DNA of 64,000 nt from Arenibacter echinorum. Lineage in GTDB: Bacteria; Bacteroidota; Bacteroidia; Flavobacteriales; Flavobacteriaceae. The translations under genes were made by a program, and so were the position numbers. This document shows, one piece after another, positions 42,270 to 50,397 of this stretch (position 1 is the stretch's first letter; the number at the start of each line of letters is the position of its first letter). The notes below the pieces were generated by a model. The model did not search any database, had not been told where the DNA came from, and was given only the letters and a program-made list of their open reading frames with translations. The DNA is taken from positions 1 through 64,000 of the forward strand of contig NZ_QLLN01000003.1 in NCBI RefSeq assembly GCF_003259375.1, given 5' to 3'.

Positions 42270-43703
42270 CTATTTTTCAATGAGCAAATTTTCCAAGTAC
42301 CTCAGTGCTGAGGCTATTAAATTTTTCCGATTCTTGGCCTTTTCTTTGAAGGAAAGGAGGGTCTTTCTGTTTATCTGCCTTCCCTTAACAAAAATGGATG
42401 AAGGGTTTTCCAATGTGGATAATTCCATTAATGGGTTATGATCTACCAGTAGCAAATTGGCTACTTTACCCTCTTCAATAGTTCCCAATTGGTTCATAAT
42501 GGAATGTGTTTGAGCAGCATTTACCGTGGCCGTTTTCAAAACTTCGTAATTGGAAAGTCCTGCCTCTTTGTAAAATGCAAGTTCTTTATGAATTGAAAAT
42601 CCAGGCAGTGTAACTCCTATTCCTGCATCGGTTCCACATATAATTGGAACCCCAGCCTTGTGGAGTTGTGCAACGATTTCCAAATGAAAATCGTGTTGAT
42701 TTTTTATTCTATCCACCACACTGGAATCTTCCATCTTGGCATTGTGCCAGCGGTTAAACTGATTTTTACTGTCTACTTTTTTGATGAGTGGATTCATATA
42801 GGATAGGGGTTCCGCCTCTAAAATGGAATCGTTTATCATCATCTGGTAAATATTGTTGAACACCGTTAGCGTTGGGCAATAACTGCTATGTTTTGAATTG
42901 GAAATGGAATCGATTATAGGTTGTAGTTTAATGGTGTCTAAATTGAACTGCAAAGGTTGTTGCACAATTTCTTCGGCGTGTTCAATAGATTTGATCTGTG
43001 GGTTTAAGTGATATGAAAAGGGCACTTTTTGTGAAGGATGGGCAACGATATCCATTTTGGAAATGCCAGCCTGTTTTACAACAGCATCAAATATATCCCT
43101 ATCCAATCCATAATAGGTTTTAATAAAATCATAGCCTCTGTCCTTATAGGAAATCACTTTATTTTGAGCTTCACTGGGACTTGTTAAATTTAAATTATCG
43201 TCACCTATAAATTCCGGCCCTGTGAGCTTTGGCCCCGTTGTGTAAAAGTATGGGGAAAGTATTTTGTCACTGTTTACATCTTCCTTGATCCTTAAATGCA
43301 TTGGTATACCCCATACATTTCTAACCGCAGTGACACCATTGGCAAGGTACAGTCCAAGTTCGTATTTGTCCCATACGTGCACATGCATGTCTATGAGTCC
43401 GGGGAGTAGAAATTTACCTTGGGCATCAACAATCTCTACTTCTTTGTTGGGTAGGCTTTCGGAGATACTTTTAATGATACCATCTTGGATATACACCATT
43501 TTATTGGCCAAGACAGTATCTTGGAACATTGGAATTATGTTTACATTGGTTATAAGATAGGTTGTGTTATTGGAAGCCGGCACATTCTTGATTTTCAAAT
43601 AACTCGTCCCCAATATGTCCAGCCCCAATGCAATGATGGCAGCTATAATTACCATACCAACAATCCCAAGGAAAATTTTCAAAAGGCGTTTTAATAGTTT
43701 CAT
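42270..43703 (-). CDS. Membrane-anchored amidohydrolase (imidazolonepropionase/prolidase-like)
   Basis: At 477 residues it has an N-terminal membrane helix (IFLGIVGMVIIAAIIALGLDIL) and then the amidohydrolase frame: a strand region ITNVNIIPMFQDTVLANKMV, the metal block PGLIDMHVHVWDKYELG with HxH near residue 105, a later His in DIVAHPSQKV, and the Asp in CGTDAGIGVTLPGFSIHKEL near residue 360. The final GTIEEGKVANLLLVDHNP is the family tail. Members hydrolyse amide or dipeptide bonds in a metal centre; the periplasmic location follows from the leader. The substrate is unknown. Confidence 0.9.
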   Translation of the reverse strand: MKLLKRLLKIFLGIVGMVIIAAIIALGLDILGTSYLKIKNVPASNNTTYLITNVNIIPMFQDTVLANKMVYIQDGIIKSISESLPNKEVEIVDAQGKFLLPGLIDMHVHVWDKYELGLYLANGVTAVRNVWGIPMHLRIKEDVNSDKILSPYFYTTGPKLTGPEFIGDDNLNLTSPSEAQNKVISYKDRGYDFIKTYYGLDRDIFDAVVKQAGISKMDIVAHPSQKVPFSYHLNPQIKSIEHAEEIVQQPLQFNLDTIKLQPIIDSISNSKHSSYCPTLTVFNNIYQMMINDSILEAEPLSYMNPLIKKVDSKNQFNRWHNAKMEDSSVVDRIKNQHDFHLEIVAQLHKAGVPIICGTDAGIGVTLPGFSIHKELAFYKEAGLSNYEVLKTATVNAAQTHSIMNQLGTIEEGKVANLLLVDHNPLMELSTLENPSSIFVKGRQINRKTLLSFKEKAKNRKNLIASALRYLENLLIEK

Positions 43704-44190
43704 TTATCCAATAGGCGCTAAAATGCTGGTGTAAAATTAATATCGATGTTTTGGTAACTAATTTAGTAAATACATATCGAACCTGCCCAATTGAATCTAG
43801 AAATTCAGGCCTGTTAGGATTATAGGTCTAGGAGGATTATACAGGATAGGAATAGTGCCGGACAAAAAGCAAGAAGTTTTTTCTTAGGAATAGGGGAGGA
43901 CCAAATTAAGATCTCAACTAGCTATTGGTTCTATCTTTCTTATTCAGTAATCCGTAGATGCTATTGATGGGGAAAATAATTTGACCTAAGATTGTGCGCT
44001 AGCGAATATTCCGGATAATGCTGAAATAAATAGGATGGTTTTCTTCATAAGAGGCGCAAAGATGTGACTTAATACAATATTTTCAAATCCAATTCAGATT
44101 TAATACAATCTATTTTGGCAATTAAGTACAGCAGTCTCCTAGAACCATGCGTTACAGGTTTTAAATTGCTAATTTTAGATCAAGAAGCGG
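43704..44190. other. Gene-free region
   Basis: No reading frame, clear hairpin or repeat array is supported in these 487 bases. A TTAATACAAT word occurs twice near 44070 and 44100. It marks the start of the run of single minus-strand genes that follows. Confidence 0.4.
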
Positions 44191-44724
44191 TTATGAATTC
44201 TTGGGAGGAGTCTTTAATATTCCATAATATTCTACATCTACTAATTCCTTGGTCTCCAATCTAAATTCTCTGCGCAATATTCCTTCCAATTCAAATCCTT
44301 TTTTTTCGGCTACGCGTTTACTAGCAATATTTTCAGTTCCAATTCTTAAAAATATTTTTTCCATCTTCAGATTTTCAAAGCAATATTTAATGGATTCATC
44401 AATTGCTATGGACATTATTCCTTTTCCTTCATATGCCTTGTCTATAAAATAACCTAATTCACATTTTGGAACACGCCAATCGATATTTTTAACAAACATC
44501 ATACCTATCAAAACTTGTTGGGAATAAATTCCCAAGGCATAAATTTCCTTCTTTTTTGTTTTTTGCGTTAACTCCTTTAAATAATTGATAGTCGAACCAA
44601 TTTTTTCATTCTTTTTTAAGGTAAGGGGAAAATATCTAGCTAATCTTTCCTTATTTCTGTTTATCAGGCTAAATAATTCTTTCGCCTCTTTTTCCGCTAT
44701 TGTTTGGAGATGAATTTTATTCAT
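44191..44724 (-). CDS. GNAT-family acetyltransferase (RimJ/RimL-like)
   Basis: The start at 44724 (MNKIHLQTIAEKEAKELF) is preferred to 44736. The 177-residue protein has the GNAT fold: strand IYALGIYSQQVLIGMMFVKN, the CELGYFIDKAYEGKGIMSIA acetyl-CoA loop near residue 90 (the Q/RxxGxG/A place is YEGKGI), then IFLRIGTENIASKRVAEKKGFELEG. RimJ/RimL types acetylate protein N-termini; many others act on small molecules such as drugs. The gene is AT-rich and alone, with about 115 bp to the next GNAT gene. Confidence 0.9.
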   Translation of the reverse strand: MNKIHLQTIAEKEAKELFSLINRNKERLARYFPLTLKKNEKIGSTINYLKELTQKTKKKEIYALGIYSQQVLIGMMFVKNIDWRVPKCELGYFIDKAYEGKGIMSIAIDESIKYCFENLKMEKIFLRIGTENIASKRVAEKKGFELEGILRREFRLETKELVDVEYYGILKTPPKNS

Positions 44725-44850
44725 AATTATGGCCAATGGTTAGTGTATTAAACGTGGGTGGGACATTTGCATTAACAGCGGGTGCGCATTTGCATAGATT
44801 TTTGGTTTAATATTTACATCCAATGTTTATTCACTTTGTTGCTAGACGTT

Positions 44851-45387
44851 TTATTCGCCAACTATTTTTGAGTATATATCCAAACTAATAAATTCTCCAT
44901 TTTTAATTTCACAGTCTTGCATAGTTCCTTCCCAATTGAATTTTAGTTTTGCAAGAGCTTTTTTACAATTCACATTTTTGGTTTCCACAAAACCTTCAAT
45001 TCTATGTAAACCTAAACTATTGAATGCGTGATTAAGGATTAAGGGCATTGCTTCGGTCATAAGTCCATTTCCCCAATTTTCTGGCAGCAGCCAAAAGCCA
45101 ATTTCTGCTTTTTTATGTTCCATGCTCATATCGTTTAATCCTCCTGCACCAAGAAATCTGCCATCCTCTTTTGAGTAAATGGCCCACCAAATTCCGGTTT
45201 CATTTTTTTCAAGGTCGGCAAACCAAACCATTTGTTCTTTCGTTGCTTCTATACTATCGAAACTAATGCCATAGTACTTAATAATATCGGGGTGCGAAAG
45301 CCCTTTAAAAACATTTTCCAAATCCGAAGCCACAAATTGTCTTAAGCTTACTCTTTCAGATTCTAGAATTGGAAATTTACTTTTCAT
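44851..45387 (-). CDS. GNAT-family acetyltransferase (RimJ-like)
   Basis: This 178-residue protein starts FPILESERVSLRQFVASDLE, as in the RimJ/RimL group, with AEIGFWLLPENWGNGLMTEAM as the acetyl-CoA-binding loop near residue 95 and LGLHRIEGFVETKNVNCKKALAKLKF as the end strand. It differs from the neighbouring GNAT at most positions and is not a recent copy. Substrate unknown. It lies in the run of minus-strand singletons with short intergenic gaps of about 50-120 bp. Confidence 0.9.
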   Translation of the reverse strand: MKSKFPILESERVSLRQFVASDLENVFKGLSHPDIIKYYGISFDSIEATKEQMVWFADLEKNETGIWWAIYSKEDGRFLGAGGLNDMSMEHKKAEIGFWLLPENWGNGLMTEAMPLILNHAFNSLGLHRIEGFVETKNVNCKKALAKLKFNWEGTMQDCEIKNGEFISLDIYSKIVGE

Positions 45388-45438
45388 TTTATGTTCATTT
45401 TTTTAATCACGTATACTCATTGTTGAGATGGGTAGGTT

Positions 45439-45972
45439 TTATATTTTCTTGTCGTAAGTTAATATTTGAAGTCCATCAGAAAACGATTCTTTGTCGGTTA
45501 ATTCCCAACTAACGTTTGCAGAAGAAGAACCGAATAACTTTGTTCCGCCTCCAAGCACTACCGGATTTAATTTAAGCTTCAATTGGTCTATTAACCCGTT
45601 ATCCAATAGCCAACCTGCAAACTGTCCGCCTCCACATAGATAAATGTCAGTTTTGGCGATTTGTCGAATTTCATTGACACTATCAACGCTCAGTTTCTCA
45701 ATTTTAACAGACTCGGACAGGTTGTCGATTTTCAATGAATTGGAAAAAATGTAGTGATTCATATTTGGATAAGCAGGTTGTCCAGGCTGAAGACCATATT
45801 GAAAACCAAATTCATATGTTCTTCTACCCATAATTACCGTCTCAAATTTTGAAAGGTCCGCCAAATATTTTTCAACGCCTTTTCCTTGAAGTATAAATTG
45901 ACTTATATCATCATTTTTTCCTGTTATAAATCCATCAAGGGAACTTGCTACGTAATAAATAATCTTCTGCAT
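45439..45972 (-). CDS. RibD C-terminal/dihydrofolate-reductase-family protein
   Basis: The 177 residues begin KIIYYVASSLDGFITGKND, the family start, and carry FETVIMGRRTYEFG near residue 45 for nucleotide binding, IYLCGGGQFAGWLLDNGLIDQLKL near residue 110, and the close LKLNPVVLGGGTKLFG. It is a stand-alone NADPH-dependent reductase domain found widely in soil and marine bacteria. The real substrate is unknown; it does not replace FolA by the sequence. It lies between a GNAT and a DoxX-like gene, all read in the same direction. Confidence 0.9.
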   Translation of the reverse strand: MQKIIYYVASSLDGFITGKNDDISQFILQGKGVEKYLADLSKFETVIMGRRTYEFGFQYGLQPGQPAYPNMNHYIFSNSLKIDNLSESVKIEKLSVDSVNEIRQIAKTDIYLCGGGQFAGWLLDNGLIDQLKLKLNPVVLGGGTKLFGSSSANVSWELTDKESFSDGLQILTYDKKI

Positions 45973-46071
45973 GATTTTTCTGTTTTGAAAGATTGTTTTG
46001 AATATGCCACAAGGTTTAGCCTGATATATTCGAGTGTTGATTGAAAGTTAGCAATGAATGGTTAATGTTCT

Positions 46072-46482
46072 CTAGTGGTGTCTCTTAAAATTGGAAATGT
46101 TTTTATGAAGACCATTGGGGAACATTATAGTCAGCAGAGCAAAAATCAATATAAAATTGAATTCAATCCCATTTCGACCTGCACCCACAACAAACCACCC
46201 TTCTTTAAAATGAACCAGAACTATTCCTGCAATTAGTACCAGAATGGTTACTATACATGCCCATTTTATAAATTTTTCAAATATTAAGCACAAGGCGGCA
46301 ACAAGATGTGATAATTTGATAGACCAAGCAATAGGTACTCCTAGTGGAGCAAACCCTATTTGGTTTAAAAATAAATTCCCAAAATCGTTTATGCCATTGT
46401 TAAACATACCAGGAATACTATGTGCCAATAAAATAATTACAATGGCAAAGCGAAGCAAAAATGTACTGTTCAAAGTTTTCAT
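46072..46482 (-). CDS. DoxX-like membrane protein
   Basis: At 136 residues it has four helices (FLLRFAIVIILLAHSIPGMF; GVPIAWSIKLSHLVAALCLIF; WACIVTILVLIAGIVLVHFK; GIEFNFILIFALLTIMFPNGL), the typical build of DoxX/DoxD-like inner-membrane proteins. The short helix-breaking GWFVVGAGRNGIEFN between helices 3 and 4 is as in the family. The family is associated with redox or oxidative stress proteins but its function is not settled. It is a single gene about 100 bp upstream of the RibD-like gene. Confidence 0.82.
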   Translation of the reverse strand: MKTLNSTFLLRFAIVIILLAHSIPGMFNNGINDFGNLFLNQIGFAPLGVPIAWSIKLSHLVAALCLIFEKFIKWACIVTILVLIAGIVLVHFKEGWFVVGAGRNGIEFNFILIFALLTIMFPNGLHKNISNFKRHH

Positions 46483-46678
46483 GGCATTTGCTATTTTATA
46501 AATATGGCTTTATGAGCATACATGGGTTGTATGATACACTAATTTATAAATTAATCGAATAGAAAATATGTGTTGCCGCACTTTTAGGGTTGGGAGGACT
46601 TTTATAAGTCAGCTTGAATTAGCAACTCGCGAGTCCACCCTTGCCAATATGCCCGCCCGTTGCGATTTGGGCCGGGAC

Positions 46679-46699
46679 CATGCCAAAAAGATTGGCATG
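46679..46699. other. Short perfect hairpin downstream of the GT39-like gene
   Basis: CATGCCAA at 46679-46686 and TTGGCATG at 46692-46699 pair around AAAGA. It lies about 40 bp after the stop codon of the minus-strand gene at 46739. There is no T-run after the stem, so it might be a stem of a recombination site or a terminator. Confidence 0.45.
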
Positions 46700-46731
46700 C
46701 GGAAACGACTCTGTCGGGCTAGTTAATTTTG

Positions 46732-46741
46732 TGCAGCGTTA
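46732..46741. repeat. Direct repeat TGCAGCGTTA flanking the GT39-like gene (first copy; second at 48292-48301)
   Basis: The 10-mer TGCAGCGTTA overlaps the stop codon at 46732-46741 and occurs again at 48292-48301, 30 bp before the start codon of the same gene on the minus strand. The two copies bracket the gene exactly. A GTTA core at both ends could be a trace of cassette-type insertion; a ten-base match could also be chance. Confidence 0.45.
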
Positions 46742-48262
46742 TCGGTAGTTTTTTGTTTCCTCAATTTCGTTTTTTATTCTTTTATTGACATCGACTTTAG
46801 CTCCTATAAAAGCAAATATTAATGTTTTAAATTCCCGGGCATATGGATTTGTAATTGAATCGGCCACATAGGCGAGATTAAAATACGGACTGGTTTCTAT
46901 AAGTTCGTTATCTTTTTCTGCATGATATTTAATCCTGATTAGATTGATATATTGTCGGTCAAAATTAAACCAGTTAACATAGTCCGCATTGAAGGAAACT
47001 GCTTTAATATGTTGCTTTGTGTAGTAATTAATTGCTCCCGCTTGCCCGTAATTGTCACACAGAACAAGGGTTTGGTCGGCGTTAGGCAATTTTATATAAA
47101 CTGAATCAACTTTTCTTGCCAGCTCTTCCCATCCCAGCATATCCGCATAATCCTGTGGTAGTGAATGATCTTTCCCGTCTTCCCATCGTAGTAGGCCATA
47201 TTTTTTGTAGGTAATTGAATTCTGGACAATGTAATCAGGACTTTTATTTGGAAAAGCAATCTGATAAATTGGAATAAAGAATAATATTGGAATTGCTAAT
47301 GCGATCGGTCTTAAATTCTGTTTCCAACCGTTTTTCAGAAAATCGGCAAGGAATACTGAACCGAAGGAAATATAGATGGGATAGAGTCCAATGGCATAAT
47401 AATCTTTAGCTCTGAAATACATAAAAACAGTAAGTGTGAAAAAAAATGCCCAAAAAAAGGATTTATATTTTTGAAAAGGTTTGTAAAATAACAGGGCATA
47501 TATGGCGCAAATTATTGGCAATATAGAGCCTATAAAGAAATAAAGTTGGGATTTTAAAAATCCAATTCTATCCACATTCGCCAGCTGGGTTTCTGCCAGT
47601 TCTTCTAGATGATGAATAACAGGAAAATCATTATTGTATTGCCAAAAAAGATTTGGAAAAATAACTACCACTCCCAACAATATTGCGAGGTATAATTCTT
47701 TTTTCAAAAATATTTTACGTTGGTCGGTAAACAGAATTGCTGGTACGAGGCCAATAATTAGAAAAACAATATTGTATTTGTTTAGAAATCCAAAAGCGAA
47801 AATGAGTGCCGCAGCAAAAAGCCATTTGGTATTTTCTGTATTAAAATATTTAACAATGACAAAATACAAGAATGACCAACATAAAACGTCCAATGAACTA
47901 GGCTGATATAAGGTGTTTAATCTTAATAGTGCGGAAAATAATACACCAGTTGCCCCTAATATTAATGCGTAAAGATTTCCTTTTAATTCTTCTATTGTTT
48001 TCCATACTATAATAATTGTCAAAGCACCAAACAAGGCAGGAAAAAACTTGACCCAAAACACGGAATTACCCAATAAATAAATTATACTTGATATCCAAGA
48101 AGTAACAGGCGGAACAGATAAATAACCCCAAGCTAAATGATGTGCTTGGTCAAGGTAAAGATATTCGTCCCTATGCAATTCATATTCAGGACTAATTAAA
48201 ATATATTGAAGTGTAAATTTTATAAATATAAATCCGATTAAAATCCACGACTTCTTTTTCAT
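46739..48262 (-). CDS. GT39-like (ArnT/PMT family) membrane glycosyltransferase
   Basis: The 507-residue protein has a GT-C layout. The first periplasmic loop carries the Asp-Glu pair (YELHRDEYLYLDQAHHLAWG, residues about 29-48), followed by VSPPVTSW-like contact residues and about ten helices (FFPALFGALTIIIVWKTI; LILGATGVLFSALLRL; WLFAAALIFAFGFLNKYNIVF). A periplasmic C-terminal domain of about 150 residues ends the protein. Such enzymes pass a sugar from a polyprenyl-phosphate donor to lipid A, protein or glycan. No donor-synthesis genes are nearby. It is bracketed by the direct repeat TGCAGCGTTA. Confidence 0.88.
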   Translation of the reverse strand: MKKKSWILIGFIFIKFTLQYILISPEYELHRDEYLYLDQAHHLAWGYLSVPPVTSWISSIIYLLGNSVFWVKFFPALFGALTIIIVWKTIEELKGNLYALILGATGVLFSALLRLNTLYQPSSLDVLCWSFLYFVIVKYFNTENTKWLFAAALIFAFGFLNKYNIVFLIIGLVPAILFTDQRKIFLKKELYLAILLGVVVIFPNLFWQYNNDFPVIHHLEELAETQLANVDRIGFLKSQLYFFIGSILPIICAIYALLFYKPFQKYKSFFWAFFFTLTVFMYFRAKDYYAIGLYPIYISFGSVFLADFLKNGWKQNLRPIALAIPILFFIPIYQIAFPNKSPDYIVQNSITYKKYGLLRWEDGKDHSLPQDYADMLGWEELARKVDSVYIKLPNADQTLVLCDNYGQAGAINYYTKQHIKAVSFNADYVNWFNFDRQYINLIRIKYHAEKDNELIETSPYFNLAYVADSITNPYAREFKTLIFAFIGAKVDVNKRIKNEIEETKNYR

Positions 48263-48573
48263 TGCTGTTGAAAAGCTTTATTAAAATAACCTGCAGCGTT
48301 AAGGCTATGATTTCGGTCTGGGAAATCCGGCTTGCCATGCTTTCGGGAGTCCTGGGATTTTACCGCATCATAATCGGGCCATATTAAAAGTAATGAATTT
48401 TCTCCTTTGATAAAGGTAAGACTGAATTATTGGCATTTCATTTGTCAATATTTCAATTGCTAGTAATGTTTGGTATAAGAATAGTAGCTAACTGCGTGGC
48501 ACTTTTCTGTTAAATTACAAGAAAGTTGTGGCGGGCTACAACCCTGGTATACAATACCTAACCAGCGATTGTT
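48263..48573. other. Intergenic region with cassette-border traces
   Basis: These 311 bases hold no gene. The GT39-side copy of TGCAGCGTTA is at 48292-48301, and the attC-like small hairpin at 48539-48573 is listed separately. In between is AT-rich DNA without clear structure. Confidence 0.45.
48539..48573 (-). other. Short attC-like hairpin after the epimerase gene
   Basis: ACAACCCTGGT at 48539-48549 pairs with ACCAGCGATTGT at 48562-48573 (ACCAG/CTGGT and ACAA/TTGT, with 2-3 nt unpaired between). Read on the minus strand it is AAC-like box, stem, short loop TAGGTATTGTAT, stem, GTTGTAGC, directly after the stop codon. The form resembles an integron attC with a short loop, but the evidence is much weaker than at 1-129. 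Confidence 0.35.
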
Positions 48574-49599
48574 TTATTCATTGTACCGTACCGTTTTCTT
48601 TTTCCCCCAATGGTTTTTTAAATATTCCAGAGCATCTTCCAAAGCTTTTTTTGAAGGTTTAGGATTAAAATCTAATTCTTCTCTTGATTTACTAATGTCA
48701 TAATCTTGTTTTAAATCATAAAACATATCCAAATAATGTCTCTGTAATAGAGGTTCTTTCCCAGTAATTTTACTGCTAAATTCCATTAAACCAGCAACAG
48801 AGTACAATAAACATTTCGGGACTGTTTTAGGCATTTTTAATTTTAGTTCAGGGTATAAATCGGATGCTATTTTTACACTCTCTTGTAATGTAGTATGTTT
48901 CTCGTTGGATAAAATATATCTTTCACCATCTCTGCCTTTTGTCATTGCGTTGTACGTTCCTATGGCTACATCTTTTACATCTACCCAATTTAAAGTTATA
49001 TTGGTGTCTACAGGTATTTCCCCATTTAATACTTGCAATACAAGTTTGTTGGAATAACTTAAGTTATAAGCTTTGGAACCAATCATAGCGGAAGGTAAGA
49101 CTATGACAGTTTTGATGCCATATTTTTTTCCCAATTCCAATGCTAGCTTATCTGAGTCATTTTTAGAATTATAATACCAATTTCTTCGATCTTTATTATA
49201 TCCATTGTCCACATTTCCGGGTAATTTTGTGAAATCTAAACTGGCTACTGAACTTACATATACGATATTCTTGATGCCACATTCTTTTGCAATATCAAAC
49301 ACATTTTGTGTTCCTTGCAGGTTATTATCATAAATTTCAGTTTTAGGATTTTTAGCCCACATGCTGAAATTTGCTGCTACAGCATATAAGTTGGTGACTC
49401 CTTGAAATGCTTTTCTCAGTGATTTTCTATCAGTAATATCAGCTTGCACAATTTCACAATCCAACCCTCTAAATGGTTCTACGTTATTGAGATTTCTAAC
49501 AGTTGTTCTTACTTTTTTATTTTCTGAAAGTAATAGTCGCACTAAGTTGTTACCCAAATGTCCATTTCCTCCTGTTACCAATGAAATTTCTTTGCTCAT
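48574..49599 (-). CDS. NAD(P)-dependent epimerase/dehydratase, extended SDR (DFR-like)
   Basis: The start at 49599 (MSKEISLVTGGNGHLG) is chosen over 49623. The 341 residues have the glycine-rich loop VTGGNGHLGNNLV, the YVSSVASL strand-helix, and the catalytic Tyr-Lys in NWYYNSKNDSDKLALEL, with YxxxK spaced as YYNSK. VVLPSAMIGSKAYNLSYSN follows. The group includes dihydroflavonol-4-reductase-like and 3-beta-hydroxysteroid-like reductases; substrate unknown here. The Crp-type gene is 61 bp upstream of it, and they probably share a transcript. Confidence 0.9.
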   Translation of the reverse strand: MSKEISLVTGGNGHLGNNLVRLLLSENKKVRTTVRNLNNVEPFRGLDCEIVQADITDRKSLRKAFQGVTNLYAVAANFSMWAKNPKTEIYDNNLQGTQNVFDIAKECGIKNIVYVSSVASLDFTKLPGNVDNGYNKDRRNWYYNSKNDSDKLALELGKKYGIKTVIVLPSAMIGSKAYNLSYSNKLVLQVLNGEIPVDTNITLNWVDVKDVAIGTYNAMTKGRDGERYILSNEKHTTLQESVKIASDLYPELKLKMPKTVPKCLLYSVAGLMEFSSKITGKEPLLQRHYLDMFYDLKQDYDISKSREELDFNPKPSKKALEDALEYLKNHWGKKKTVRYNE

Positions 49600-49660
49600 A
49601 ATTCTTATATTTTGTTTGAGCAAATTTCGAGACTATTTAAGAGGTTAGAAATAACATTTG

Positions 49661-50230
49661 TTAGAAAGCGATTTGTTTTCGAATTCGACTTAGAGATTGA
49701 GGTTCCATTCCTAGAAAAGAAGCAATATTGTCAATAGATACATTTAAAGCCAATTTTGGATACTGATTTACAAATTTTAGATAGCGTTCTTTTGCCGTTA
49801 AAATTTGAAAATCTTTAACCCGCTCTAATTTGCAGTTCAAATGTTCATTGGTTATTTCTTTGACAAATATGGTCCAGAATTTTGTTTCCGCTTGTAAGAT
49901 ATCAAAATCAGGTTTTGATATTTTTACAAGATTACAATCCGTGATAGTTTCATAATAATCTACGGAGGGTGTTTCCGTCATAAAACTGTCTAGAGATGTG
50001 AAAAAATCTTGATCCGCTACAAGGTGCTGTACTACAATCTTTCCATCAATATTTTGATATCCTTTTACAATTCCAGTATCCAAATAATAGATATATCGCT
50101 CCACGTTTCCAGCTTTTAAAAGATTAGTTTGAGCAGGAATTTCTTCAGTAACCAAATGTTTTTTGATTAAATCGATCTCGTTTTGAGTTAAAGTAATTCT
50201 TGATTGTATATAATTAATTAGATTTTCCAT
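49661..50230 (-). CDS. Crp/Fnr-family transcriptional regulator
   Basis: This 189-residue regulator has the beta-roll (residues about 20-115: HLVTEEIPAQTNLLKAGNVE and YIYYLDTGIVKGYQ) and a C-terminal helix-turn-helix (SIDNIASFLGMEPQSLSRIRKQ). It resembles the one at 25688 in size and in lacking the cAMP-contact residues. It lies upstream of the epimerase gene with a 61-bp gap, so the two may form a small regulated unit. The effector is unknown. Its last helix ends near the stop, giving a short C-terminus. Confidence 0.88.
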   Translation of the reverse strand: MENLINYIQSRITLTQNEIDLIKKHLVTEEIPAQTNLLKAGNVERYIYYLDTGIVKGYQNIDGKIVVQHLVADQDFFTSLDSFMTETPSVDYYETITDCNLVKISKPDFDILQAETKFWTIFVKEITNEHLNCKLERVKDFQILTAKERYLKFVNQYPKLALNVSIDNIASFLGMEPQSLSRIRKQIAF

Positions 50231-50397
50231 TGTAGATTTTTAATGGTCTGGAACAATTGTGTACGATCATTGATCTTACATCGTTTATACGCCCAATATA
50301 GCAAATCTTTAAAAAGCAACTACGATTTGTCTCGTATTTGACGCAATAGTTCCCAATTGAATAGGGTGTTTATTGAGTCTGAATTTACCAAACCACA

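Noticed and set aside
46679..46699. Hairpin after the GT39-like gene taken as an attC site
   Set aside because: It is perfect and short with no AAC/GTT boxes at its ends, so a plain stem or terminator is the simpler reading.
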